From Tubulanus polymorphus (Eukaryota > Nemertea > Palaeonemertea > Tubulaniformes > Tubulanidae), in NCBI RefSeq assembly GCF_964204645.1, contig NC_134026.1:25810650-25874649 (forward strand): a stretch of 64,000 nt of DNA, given 5' to 3'. Of this stretch, positions 24,801 to 37,248 are shown piece after piece. The translations under genes and the position numbers were made by a program. The number at the start of each line of letters is the position of its first letter. The stretch's first letter is position 1. The notes beneath the pieces are model-generated. The model saw only the letters and a list, made by a program, of their open reading frames with translations. It was not told where the DNA came from and did not search any database.

Positions 24801-26445
24801 CGTATATATCCTCTATACACTTGGCAATTTTGAACATCCAAAATTTGAATAACATCTAATTTTGATTAGAATTAATCATTTCAATTCATCGTTAATGATG
24901 TTTCAATACTTGCTGATCCTAGGTCAAATCCCAGCAATTTCATTTCAAAATATCGATGATTAATCTCAATTTTCAATCACATTATCTAAAAGTATCTCAA
25001 TCTTATCTTTTATTCATTAGCTTAATTAGCGAAATACTTTTTCTCTCTCCTCTGCTCAATAAACAAGTCAAATTCTGAGCCTGATGATAATTAGGCTCAT
25101 TATTAGCCAATACAACTTCACCGACTTGACAACAACAAATTCTCTTATCAGAGATCATTCTTTTTTATTCCGCGTTTTAACTGAATCTTTACAGAATTCT
25201 ATAAGGTTCCATTTTATCGCAATTATCAATTCATGTATTGATCATCGATCAAGTGAATCATTCCATTTCACACCCTAAATAGGACCATGGGTGCAGCAGG
25301 ATCAATTGAGTAAAGTTTACCGTTGAGCATTTAAATGGATTTATGGGATTTGCAATAAGGTATGAAGATGAAATCTTAGTGCACACAAAACCACTGTGTA
25401 GTAAGCGTGTTCAACTATGATGATTTGCATGGTATTAGGTTATTCCCATGACTTACGAGCAATTTAGTTGAGATAATTGCTCGTAGCCATGACTCACTGG
25501 CACATGGCAACACAATCCATACAATTTTTACAAGGCCAACTTGGATGCTGAAGGACTATCCCAGTGACGTCATTATCGAGGAACAAGGTCAAGCATCGAT
25601 AAGTAGAAATGAGGAAAATTCATTTGCTCATTTCTCTCAGTACTTCCAATCCACTAAGAGCTGATGGACAAAACCTTCCATATTAATTCCAACGCCTATT
25701 TCTCTCCTAATGACAAAATATCAGCTGTGTATATCCAATGGTTATAATTCTACCACCCAGAACTAACAGAAAGTTACTCTCAGAACCGTTCTATAAAGAT
25801 GAACGTAGTTGATCCAATAAGTGTAATGAAATTTATTACCGTTGTTTTTGCTGTGATTTCCATTCTTGTGCAACATTTTATCCAATGTCATTATTATATG
25901 TATGCGTATGAATACATATTCCTATTCCTAAACGAGTGGATATTTGAAATCCATCCGTTCACATTTAAAGGATTTCTTTCCGCTGTTTGGCAATAGATAT
26001 TAACATTTCAAGTTTTCGCGATAAATCAAATAAATCTGTAACTAGAAAAACAAGTATTTTAATAACAATGAACAATGATTTTAAACTTGACATATGAACG
26101 TCATAGTATCAGGGGTGGGATAACATTGAGCACATTGTATTTCAATGTAATTCTATAAGATATCGCATTATGTGTAAAACATAGCTGTTCCTTCTCCGTG
26201 TTTTGAAAAGAATCACATTATGTGAATCAAAGCAATCCTTATATTTGAAAAATCCATTATTTAGAGACATTCTTTTAAATTTTTTTTCAAACTCCACAGA
26301 AAAATTATGGCAGCGATGGCACTTTCCAGCGTGTCCTAGAGGACTTTTCGAAAGGCCATAATGATTACAGCAATTGAATAGGTGATTAATTACCACGAGT
26401 ACTGCCACTGAAAAATGGCAAGGATGGATACAGATGGTAAAGATG
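24801..26445. other. Intergenic AT-rich sequence
   Basis: No gene I can support. A 65-codon frame at 25799-25996 (+) begins with ATG and is hydrophobic, but has no splice context or family resemblance. Confidence 0.4.
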
Positions 26446-26449
26446 GATA

Positions 26450-26745
26450 CTGAGGCTGAATGCTGCTGCAAAATGGAATGCAAGAATGGAACTGCATGAG
26501 TTAGTTCGAATGCAGGAATGGAACTGCATGAGCGAGTTCGAATGCAGGAATGGAACTGCATTGAGTCAGTTCTAATGCAGGAATGGAACTGCATGAGTCA
26601 GTTTGAGGATGCAGGAGAGGAACTGCATGAGTCATTTTGAATGCAGGAGTGGAACTGCATGAGTCAGTTCGAATGCAGGAATGGAACTGCACGAGTCAGT
26701 TCAAATGCAGGAATGGAACTGCATGAGTCAATTTGAATGCAGGAA
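26450..26745. repeat. About 31-bp minisatellite
   Basis: About nine copies of GAATGCAGGAATGGAACTGC + ATGAGTCAGTTC, with single-base variants and one insertion. Open frames across it on the minus strand (the QFHSCIRTDS type) come from the repeat. Confidence 0.85.
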
Positions 26746-27232
26746 TGGTGTGGGAGGGTTTGGTAGGAACACAGCGGGACGTACAGTCAAAAAAATAGAT
26801 TAAAATGATTTTAAATAAGTATGGATGATATGATGGAACAAATTTTAATTTGCCCAATAAAATAAATAAAGGGATGAAATGAATTGATGGTTTCTTTTTT
26901 ATTTTTTAGTTTTTATAATTTTTTCAGGAGAACCGTAAAACTCCCTATAAAACCGGTAGCATCTGGTTTTTATATTTTTTTTTTTTTTTTAAATAAAATT
27001 GAAATGAAGGACTGCGCGCCCACTGGTTCCTAATGCAAGGGGGTTGACAGATATTTTGTGGCACCGCGCCAACTGCAGACCGACGAAGAAATGAAATGAA
27101 ACGAAATGAACGAGTTCTTAAAACTCACTTGAGCGGTAATAAAAATGAATGATGAAAGGAGTGCCGATCTGCAGACGTGCATGGGCTGATGTTGTTGCCC
27201 GGAGTGATGGCGAGTGAAGGGGGGATGGTTTT

Positions 27233-30200
27233 TTAATTTTTTCTTGCTCTTTTATTTCTCATAAATGTATAGTTACCATCAAAGGCCCCTTCAACATCGC
27301 GGAGCAATTGCATAGGATCTTTCATGCGGATGTTTCGAGACCAACCAGGGCCGCGTGCAACCAGCTCTACAGCGGGGGCGGGTGGTACCCCCGCTGGAGC
27401 GCCCGATGTTCCAGCCTGGGCGGGCATATTATTATCATCATTATTATTAGTTCTTTTTCTTTTTCTTTTAGGTTGCACGCACACAGGTGGTTGTGGTGGT
27501 GGTGGTGGTGGGGGCCCTGGTTGCGGAGCTCCAGGAGCCGCTGAGGACTCCTCATCACTGGACTCCTCAAAATTTGGTTGTGGTGGAGGAGCCGCACGTT
27601 TTGGTGTTCTTTTTTGTTTAGGCCGCCCCGAACCTTCCGTATAATTCACATCTTTTCTATTCTTGCGGGGCGACCTGCGCGGTGCAGGAGTCTGAACCTG
27701 TGGCGCCTCTGTCGGGGCAACCACGGCAGGGGCAACCTCCTGCTTCACGATAACAGGTGGCACGACCTCCGTATCCGAAGATACGGTGACCGCAACCACC
27801 TGCACCGCAGAAGCAGGGTCCACCACCCGCGGGGGAGCCAACGGTGTTGGTGGATTTGGCTCCCCGTGCTTATGAGACGATAAACGCTCCACGCACCTTT
27901 TTAGTCTCCTTTGAAGAAGGGAAGCCGCCTCATAAGCGCGGCCAGACTCATCTTTTCTGTTGACAACATCAATAACAATTGATTCAGCTGAAATGAAAAG
28001 AAAAACTATTAAGGATCACGAATATTACACATTAATACCACGTAGACTTAATGACTGCAAATATGCAATTAATTGCCAGTTTATCTGATTCATTTCTAAA
28101 TCAAGAGTTTGAAGGCAATTTCAGTTTTGTCATAGTATGTGTTGATACATCAATAATGGTGATGGTATTAGCTTTAGGAATGCATTGGTAAAATTGGTTC
28201 ATACCAATAACTGGAATTATGGTACAGTTCAGGTTTCACAACTACATAAATTTGTTTTGGAATAACTCATATCACAATTTAACAGAAAACCAGAGAAAGC
28301 TCATAACAGCTCATTATGATCCAGCCTTACATCGTTTTTTGTAGATTGTTGCTGAAAAGCTTTCAAATGTATCTTCTTCATTCATCATAATTATCAAATT
28401 TGATATTATCGTTAATTCATTTTCATAACATTTATAACGCCCATTGCTATCAATACAGTTTGGGTATAACTAACTGCAGATGCCTCTGGGGTAGAAACAA
28501 GTATAAACCAAATATCAAGAAAATCCATTATGCATTTCCTCAATCTGTTCTTAATATCTTTTAAGAAAATGCTCAGTAACAAATAATCAAGACAAAATAA
28601 TTACTTTAATTTGTTCATATTCTATTATCTTAACTATAAGGCGCATTCACACGACAAAATTTAGACCGGTCTTAATTTGGTCCGGTCCAATTTAGACCAT
28701 CATCCATTTTACTGCCGTGCTTTGAACCGTGTTTAAATGATACTTAGAGTTTCATCGTGATAGAACAAAATCGAATTTGCAAAAATGTCTAAACCTGACA
28801 GAGGATCGAATTGGTCAAATGAAGAATGTCTTGCTCTACTTCGAATCTGGAAGCAATTTATTATTTAGCAGATGTCGACATCTTGTGGGCCCGGTGACAA
28901 GCAATTTTATCACCGCGTGTCAAAACACCGTGTGAACGCTCACCAAAATTTGGTCGGGTCTAAGGACCAGGTACGGACCCATTTAGACCGGTCTAACTAG
29001 TTGTCGTGTAAACGCGACTATAGACAGTACATGGTAAATCATATTCAATTTTCACATATTTCAAAATTTTTTTACATTTTTTTCATGGTAGAAAAACAAT
29101 GCAAAAAATTTGATTCAAATTTCATCAGAAACGAAGGACAGATATAGTCGCAAATTTACTGGATTTTTTGTTTTAAACGAAGTACATAATTAGAAAGCTT
29201 TGGTTCCAAATGGTTTGAACAATCATTCAACCAGCCTGAACTGACTGTTCTTAACCAAAACATCACATTTCTCGACGTGATTATCATTTAAGTTACCAAA
29301 CAGGATATGCAATACATCAGTTCTCGAGGATATTACAAATATAACGTTTCACCATTGGCAAAACCTATCTATATATCATGCGCCGGCCATGTTATCAAAC
29401 CAATTCACTGCTGGCTACATCCAATTCTACAAATAAAACAATTTGTATTGATTTAATCAATAATAAATGACATCTGGAATTAGGCCTATTTTTTGACGCC
29501 GTAAAAACCGTTATATGATAATGTTTTTATCCATTGATAACTACAATGCCTTATTTGGGGGGTTCTGTGTCAACATTTCTGTTTCTAAATAACAATTAAT
29601 ATTCAGCATTTATTCTATCGCTAGATATATCTATCTTGTACATATTTTTATATCTATTTTGTATTATGAAAATTGTATTATATTTTTGATAAATTTTTAA
29701 TTGAACTACATCAATAATAATGAAGCTTGCCTGCCCGGGCAAACCTCCATTTTCGAAGGAGGTGACAAATTGAAACCGAATGACAGTTAGTCAGAACTAC
29801 AGTCCGGAAACGGCCGACCGCGGGATTGAGCACGGTTGCTGTAGTTCGTACCTAGTTTCAAGATGGCCGGCACTGAAATATGTAACGACCGAACTATAGT
29901 GCCTTTGGTTATTAGCTTCGACCTTTAATTGACTAACGATAAAAACCAGGTTCGCCCTGGTTAGACAGATTGCAACTCAATTCACTGTTGATTTATTCAC
30001 ATTCAAAATAACCAAGATCTGAAACCATGTGCCCTGGATTGATGAAGGATCAGCGACTGGGTCACTTCACCTCAATGAAGGCCTATTTCACATAAATGCA
30101 CGACTTATTCAAATGAGCCACTTACCCCTTGAATATCGAATCCTTCAGACACAGCTTATTTAAGAATTCAAAGGTTTTTGAGTTGTCGCGATAAACACAA

Positions 30201-33200
30201 AAAACTTCACACAGACGCAGCACAGGTAAAAGTTAATCTCCCACAACTTCATCAAGAGGATATGGTACTAGTGGTTCTGATGAAGTTCTGGAGTTGTATT
30301 CAACAATGTTCAGCTCATATTTGACATAATCTAAGACAATATTCGAACAAAACGCTACGTTTGAATACATTTTAATGTTTGAATACATCTTTATGTGTAT
30401 TCCTCTGAAACGGATTTTAACCATTTACAAAAAGCGATTTGTCTTGAAATCAAACACCAAAATTCATTTTCACTTAAACCCGATTTTAGCTATTCACATA
30501 AAATGCTTATCATATGAAAAAAGTACAAAATAAGTTTAGGCCTCATTGAAACCTCACCAAATCTTCAAATACTGGACAGTCATTAGTTACAACTTTGCAA
30601 TTGAGAGCAATAAAAAATATACAGAGACCAACGCGAATCGAAAAATTGCTTATATTTTCATTATTTTCAGTTCTCCTTATGGGAGTATCGATACTGAAAA
30701 ATACTAATTCAACTTGATGAGATGCTGTTCAATTCAAGTAAAATAATATCACAACATGATAATTCAGTTACCATTTTGATTTACATGTATAGGAATTGTA
30801 CAATGGTGATACAAATAGACAATTCAAGATGGAGGGACGCATCAAGAAACCTGTTAAGGTTTATGAAAGTAGTAGTATGAAAGTAGTAGAACTATAGCAT
30901 TAGTAGCAAATTGAAGCAAAAGTTGCAGATGGACAGGCCGACGGACGGATGGACGGACAGACGATGACGGATAATCCCCCGGACCCATCAAAACCCATAA
31001 AAACTCATTGGAAAGCGGGTTTCATTGAATATCCCTTCCCCAAATATACCGATTTCAAATTTCAATGTAATACGGCTAGCATTAGGCTTAAAAATGATTT
31101 TTGCGGCATAAATACCCACAAGAAAGCCATTTTGTTTCTGATCAAAAAATGTTTTTGAGATGATGAAATAAAGGGTATAATAAATGTATAACCAAAATTC
31201 CAGACGAGAAAAAATATGCAAAATGTACTTATTTTGACCGAGAAACAACAAAGGCTGCCAGTCAGTTATCTTAATTCTGATAAGGGCCAATACTTTAGAT
31301 TCGTTTACTGAATATTGAATTTCAACCAAAAAAATTATTCTGACAATTCTGATTTCTCAATGTATCATTTTATTTAAAATTTTTTTTATTTTATCATTTT
31401 ATTGAAGTATTCACAGAAACCAAAACCAATAGAAACCGAGCAATTAACAATCAGCAGTTTGTAGAAAAACCAGACAGCTACAGTTAACAATAATAAGTAC
31501 TGGGCGTGGATACGCTGGTATCACTGGTACTGGCTTGATGCGCTGGTATCACTGGTACTGCCATGATGCACTGGTATCACTGGTACTGGAATGATGCTTT
31601 GGTAACACTGGTACTGGGATGATGTACTGGTATCACTGGTACTGGGATGATGCACTGGTATCACTGGTACTGGGATGATGTACTGGTATCATTGGTACTA
31701 GCTAGATGCACTGGTATCACTGGTTTGATATACAGAACACCTCGCTCCGACCATATCACGCCAATCCTTGTGCAACTACATTGGCTCCCTGTATCAGCTA
31801 GGATCGACTTCAAAGTTCTGTTGCTTACCTAAAAATCACTCACCCACCAAGCTCCTGACTATCTCCGTGAACTATTAACCACCTACAAACCGTCCAGAAA
31901 CCTCTGTTCGGCTCAGCAGCATCGACTTCTCGAACGTCGTTATAACGTGTCAACATTTGGATCCATAGCGTTCTCTGTTCACACTCTGTTCGTCACTTTG
32001 GAACTCTCATGAACTATCTAGATGGTTATCTCTCGACCTCAATAGCTTCAAGACCCATCTCAAAACAACTTTGTTCCATGCAGCATACCATTAACTCTCG
32101 GAAAGCGCATTTGAACTGTCAAAGGATACTTGCGCGTTATAAATGACAATTATTATTATTACTATTACTGGTACTAGGATGATGCACTGGTATCACTGGT
32201 ACTGGGATGATGCACTGGTATCATTGGTGCTGGCTTGATGCGCTGGTATCACTGGTACTGGGATGATGTACTGGTATCACTGGTACTGGGATGATGCACT
32301 GGTATCAATGGTACTGGCTTGATGCACTGGTATCACTGGTACTGGGATGATGCACTGATATCACTGGTACTGGGATGATGCACTGGTATCACTGGTACTG
32401 AAATGATGTACTGGTATCATTGGTGCTGGGTGCTGGCTTGATACGCTGGTATCACTGGTACTGGGATGATGCACTGGTATCGATGATACTGGCTTAATAG
32501 GCTGGTATCACAGGTGCTGGCTTGATACGCTGGTATCACTGGTACTGGGATGACTATACACTGCAACTGGGTTGGTGTGGGTTGATAGTACTTAATCTGT
32601 AGTAATGAAGAAGGCGGCCAGTCTCACTACTGGGTAGCCTAGTATCAGGTGCTGAACTCAGAAGCGGTGCTGCGACGTTGCATAACCAATTCATATCTGG
32701 CTTCAAACAAATTCATTCTAAATATAATAAACACATTTTCATCTACGTCGTCATAAAAAAACCAATATAAATCATTAAATAATGAATAAATGAGGGATCG
32801 ATTACACTTACATTTAGTACATTGTTATAGTACGTTGCGCAATTATTCAAACTTTCTCCCTCAACCAGGTGACTTCATATAAATCAATCAAAACCATTTA
32901 CTACAAAATATCAAATATATTTTCATTCAATTATAAAACATAACACCATTAAACAGTGAATAATGAATAATAATCGGAATCTAGGCCTATTTCACATATA
33001 CCGATATTTATGAGATATTTCAAATGAATCACTACTTACCCCTCGAATATTGAATCCATCACCGGAATAATTCACTGACACTGTCAATATAATGACAGCT
33101 ACTTCCCCGCAGGAAAAAAACGCTCATAGGCTGGAAAAACACTAGGTTAGGGTTGCTAGGCTTATGAATGGATAAATATTTGGGTCTGGTACCTACCGTA

Positions 33201-34938
33201 GCTTTTTAGGCCTAATTGAAAATAATTCTTTCAACAAAATCGAAACATTTTCTAACTTGCAATATCGATGAGTTTCAAACTCAACGAACAATCAAACATT
33301 TCGGCCTGACTCGCAATGATGAGTTTCAAATTCAAACTTCACATAGGAGGCCTTGGTTATTTGTATGTAGGCCGTGTGGGTGGTGCATATGCCAGAGCCA
33401 GCCCACAGGCACTTGAATATGGGCTTTGATAATGGATAAATATTTGATAATTTACCAGCGATACGTTAATCCTACTTTAATAGATCGCCATGTTTTATAA
33501 TAAATTTACCCATGATGCAACGCGCGCCGGTCGTTTAGCTATACTATACAGAAAGGCTGGAAACGATCCTATCTCCGTAATGCTTAAATCTACCCGCAGT
33601 TATCGGGACAGCCGAACACTGCCGATGATTGCCGAAGTACGTCCTTAGTGTCAATTTTAATCCTGAAATATAGGAGCGCCCATAATTTCAATTGTAGATG
33701 ATTTTTTTGGAAACATTGACACTGTTTTAGCTCCATTAAAGATTTTAAATGGCAACAAAATTGATTTTTGAAAATTTGCGATGCCTCTTCGGGATTGCTG
33801 TGACGTCATCTGTCCCGATAACTGCGGGTAGATTTAAGCATTACGGAGATAGGATCGTTTCCAGCCTTTCTGTATAGTATAGCTAAACGACTGGCGCGCG
33901 TTGCATCATGGGTAAATTTATTATAAAACATGGCGATCTATTAAAGTAGGATTAACGTATCGCGGGTAAATTATCAAATATTTATCCATTATCAAAGCCC
34001 ATATTCAAGTGCCTGTGGCCAGCCCCAGCGCCAGCGCCCGGGCCCTGATACGGTCTGGACCGGGCGGAGGGAGGACTCGCCCACCACCCGTGGCGTCCCA
34101 GCTAATGATGTCAATGATGACTGAGGCCTATTATCAATTAAACAGTTTCAAACTGTTTATTTGCTGTTTTCTGAAAGGAATTAAACAGCATCAATGATAC
34201 ATGCTTGGAGCGCATGATGGAAATTCCTTACAAACGGCACGTCAAATTTGGACCCGGAAATAGGTTTTTGCATCATTATAATAAATCCCATCCATCAGTG
34301 TCACATTCTATCAAATTCAATTCAATTTTGTTCCGCGAATATTTGTGTCGAGAGACGGAAAGGAAATTCTATGTCGAGACATCAAGGATAGTTTTATCGT
34401 AATTACTGCAGTTAATTTTCTGTTTCAATGCAGATATAGAAATAATTGTCTTTCCTTATTGAATGTTTCTAAATTTTTTTACTTTTCAATAGAATAATTG
34501 AGATTCTTCCTAGAATGAAATATTTAAGATCAGCAAAATTGAAAAAAAATATATACTTGAGATATTGAAACGTCGATATTTTTGTGATCACTTTTGAGAT
34601 TAAGAGTTGAAATGATTAAACTTTCAAACTGACTGAGGTATTCAAATGAATAAAAAAATTATCTGATTAGAATTGGATAAGTGTTTAGCAGTTTAGATAT
34701 TCTAGTTTAAGATTTCGGATTCGAGAACTATTTAAATTAAATTTCAGAGATTTGTGCTAGATATGTTGTGGATTTGAGATAACCAAGATAAATAATTGAG
34801 ATATTTGAGGCATACTAATTGAGATAAGGTAATGAGTAAAAACTTACTTAAATTGAGGAACAGGTCGAGTGCCCCGCCATTTTTCAGCACCTCGACCTGT
34901 ACGGATTTCAGCACGTCGAATAAAAAGTTACATGACAT
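27233..34938 (-). CDS. Basic, Pro-rich, probably nuclear protein of unknown family (two-exon model)
   Basis: The last exon, 27233-27987, follows a strong acceptor (TTTTTCTTTTCATTTCAG) and encodes 250 residues ending NKRARKN. It is markedly GC-rich next to its surroundings. It begins with a helical segment (YEAASLLQRRLKRCVERLSS). A Pro/Val/Ala-rich linker, a basic RRSPRKNRK and GRPKQKRTPKR region (AT-hook-like), an acidic ESSDEESS patch, a run of prolines and KRKRKR follow. The first coding exon is proposed at 34848-34938: ATG with A at -3, 30 residues beginning MSCNFLFDVLK, then A|GTAAGT. The phases agree (A + CT = Thr), giving 281 residues and a 6.9-kb intron. I do not recognise the family. 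Extra exons in the intron cannot be excluded. If translation starts further upstream, the CAG tract would be coding. Confidence 0.5.
28639..29019. mobile_element. Non-autonomous Harbinger-like element with Myb/SANT remnant
   Basis: The 381-bp element has terminal inverted repeats AGGCGCATTCACACGAC (left) and AGTCGCGTTTACACGAC (right, read inward), extended by an inner AGACCGGTCT pair. ATA flanks both sides as a possible 3-bp target duplication. Inside, at 28785-28868, an ATG frame reads MSKPDRGSNWSNEECLALL before an early stop after 27 codons. This matches the start of the Myb/SANT-like DNA-binding protein of PIF/Harbinger transposons. It lies in the intron of the gene at 27233-34938. Confidence 0.75.
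29020..31490. other. Intronic/intergenic sequence with dispersed-repeat fragments
   Basis: Contains a GACGGACGGATGGACGGACAG tract at 30935-30962 with a family tail. A piece of the CCAGTCAG...ATCTTAATTCTG family lies near 31255-31280. Two more GC-rich points lie near 29730-29880. A 63-codon minus frame at 30233-30424 ends with a protein-like SSEPLVPYPLDEVVGD, but I could not link it to splice sites. Confidence 0.35.
31498..32560. repeat. About 27-bp minisatellite interrupted by a LINE fragment
   Basis: Many copies of GATGCACTGGTATCACTGGT + ACTGG, with GATGATG variants, at 31500-31730 and again at 32165-32560. The two halves are the same array, split by the insertion at 31735-32165. Confidence 0.85.
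31735..32165 (+). mobile_element. 5'-truncated CR1/L2-like LINE, 3' end
   Basis: Translation gives TPRSDHITPILVQLHWLPV then RIDFKVLLLT, followed by APDYLRELL and, after frameshifts and stops, FKTHLKT-like and FHAAYH-like segments. This is the characteristic C-terminal end of CR1/L2-clade reverse transcriptase proteins. The element ends in a short (ATT)n tail at 32149-32165. The reading frame is broken several times, so it is a dead copy. It landed inside the 27-bp minisatellite. Confidence 0.8.
33403..34018. repeat. Large inverted repeat, about 209-bp arms
   Basis: The left arm (33403-33611) and right arm (33810-34018) are reverse complements with only a few differences over about 209 bases. 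Examples are ACCAGCGATACG against ACCCGCGATACG, and CGCCGGTCG against CGCCAGTCG. The 198-base loop contains TGACGTCA near its right end. I found no clear target duplication. A GC-rich stretch (34019-34110) abuts the right arm. It may be a foldback transposon or a recent inverted duplication. Confidence 0.85.
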
Positions 34939-35160
34939 GATTGTTGTAGTTTTTGTAGTTAGTTGTCGACGTTGTTGTAGGTTCCGTAGAAGGTTCTCAC
35001 GGTTGTCGAAGGTTCGGTTGTCGAAGGTTCTGTTGTAGAAGGTTCTGTTGTAGAAGCTTCTCACGGTTGTCGAAGGTTCTGTTGTAGAATGTTCTGTTTT
35101 AGAATGTTCTGTTGTAGAAGGCTCTGTTGTAGACTGTTCTTCTTGTTGTAGGTTCTCTGA

Positions 35161-35395
<235 letters not shown>

Positions 35396-35531
35396 AATAT
35401 TAATAAAAGAATAATTAATACCAAGATATCAAATCAATCAAGAAACATTTCATCGACAGAAAAAAATAAAATGGACGCAGTTTAGCATACCGGAAAATGG
35501 CCGAACTGGAAAGAGTGACCCCGTGACCGGG

Positions 35532-35560
35532 CCTTATATACCGACACCGGTGTGACGTCA
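35532..35560 (-). promoter_or_regulatory. Candidate core promoter: CRE plus TATA box
   Basis: Read on the minus strand, TGACGTCA (a full CRE, 35553-35560) is followed 12 bases later by TATATAAGG (35532-35540). A start of transcription would fall near 35505. A possible first donor, CCG|GTATGC, follows near 35491, and the CAG tract begins about 110 bases beyond the start site. This orientation and position suit the minus-strand gene ending at 27233. Confidence 0.55.
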
Positions 35561-35699
35561 TATTTCACAATACTGACCAATGACAAGTAACTTGACATTC
35601 CCGCCGAGAAGTCAAAGAATGAAATTATTGCCACCGAAATGCCATTAGATTCGAATCCTGCAAACGGAACGATAGTTGATTTTCTATTAAGGGGTGCCT

Positions 35700-37248
35700 T
35701 CACGTTGGAAAGCGCCGATGCCCAGGCTACACCAGTCTACTTAGTTTTGTGGCCAATTTAACATACCGTAAATCGGGGTGACTTGAGACGCTTATTTGTG
35801 ATTTTTTCAAATGCAGCTCGAGGACCTACCAACAATCTACCCAAATGATGATTATTTGAACAACAATTGGTCCCTCTTCAGTTCTAGGCATGATGAAAAA
35901 ATGTGTCTAATGATTTTCTAATTTTTCTTATTAAGAAACAACTGTCTCGTGTCACCCCAAGGTTAGGGTCTTGAAAATTTGCTGTAAATAAAAGTCTGTT
36001 TGATTTTACGCCGATAATTTGATTCTGTTTGTTCACCAGTTGCAGACTTTGAGCAGCTTATGCAACTGTGGAACAATTGGATTCAAAACTCAGTAGAACT
36101 GGATCCAGAACTGTAGAACTGAACCGCTGACTACGTATTATTAGAAATCAAATAAAACCAGAAAATTTGTAGGAAATTTCGGTCTAGGAGACGACGCCTT
36201 CGGCCACTCGCTGCTTTTGTTTTTGATGGCTGATCGGGTCTTATCTAAAGGATCGTACTCAAGCTGGTCAGTTAGGGATCGAGTTCAACTAATACACCTT
36301 TAACCTGTGGAAACAGTAGGATATTATGTACAGCCTTGCGCCGATAATCAAGTCTTTTTACTTTGGATCATTTAACCAATCCGTGAAATTGATTGTCCGA
36401 TAACTATTTCCTAAAAAATGTTGAAAGTCTCTTTTACTCTCCCAAGACCGACTGAGGTGCATGGATCGTATGGTGACATCAAAATACTCAACTTTGGAAT
36501 AAGTCGAAATCATTTTTCAATGAATAGGCCTAATTCCAAAATATTCAGTATTAATGGAAATGTCCATCTATCGTATATCGCTATTCTATGGTTATTTGCA
36601 TTGATTGACCAATTTATTCGAAGACTAATGTTTCAGTCCACTGGAAATACACTGCCAAATTTTCCTTGAGATCTGAGAGTTGGGTATAGGCTAATATTTT
36701 CATTAGATAGAATAGGTTTGCGGATTTTACTTCATCATATTTAGAAATATTCTGGGAAGGATTAGCCATGCATTTACAGTATCTGATGCTGCACTATATA
36801 TACATCATCGCTCCGTCATGCCGAGTTATACATTTCACATCAACCAGTAGGCTACATGCAGCTGTTCAGTGTGTATACACAATATCTGAATACGAGGCTG
36901 GAATTACATGCTCACTTCACGTAAGGCCAAATTCAGACTCTAAAGCAAAGTTGTTTAAACGTGGATCTATTAGAAGTTCACTATTTTAGTTCTATTAGAA
37001 GTTCACGCATTATTTGTTTGGTAGTCAGCCAGGCATCAGGGCCCAGATTTATGAAAAAAAAGTTCAACTTCTTAATCTATTTAAGATATAATAATGAATA
37101 ACGAAGAAAGTATATCGATGTAAGAGTTACTGGGTTCAGGGTTCGAACCTGACAACATTGATATTCAGGCACAGGCACACAAGTTCGGTTAACACGAGAG
37201 TCGCTCTCAAGGTCGATGACACACCGGCGGCCCAGATTCAACGAAGAA
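35700..37248. other. Intergenic region before NAGK
   Basis: No gene supported. CAGGGTTCGAACCTG at 37137-37151 looks like a tRNA T-arm but has no tRNA body. The NAGK promoter and 5' untranslated region should lie at its right end; no TATA box is evident. Confidence 0.4.

Noticed and set aside
25799-25996. 65-codon hydrophobic frame starting with ATG
   Set aside because: No gene context or recognisable family; chance hydrophobic frames are common in T-rich DNA.
27308-27883. Plus-strand and alternative minus-strand frames across the GC-rich exon
   Set aside because: Shadows of the minus-strand exon, which alone has an acceptor and sensible composition.
37137-37151. tRNA gene suggested by a perfect T-arm (CAGG GTTCGAA CCTG)
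   Set aside because: No A-box, acceptor stem or anticodon arm at the right distance upstream.
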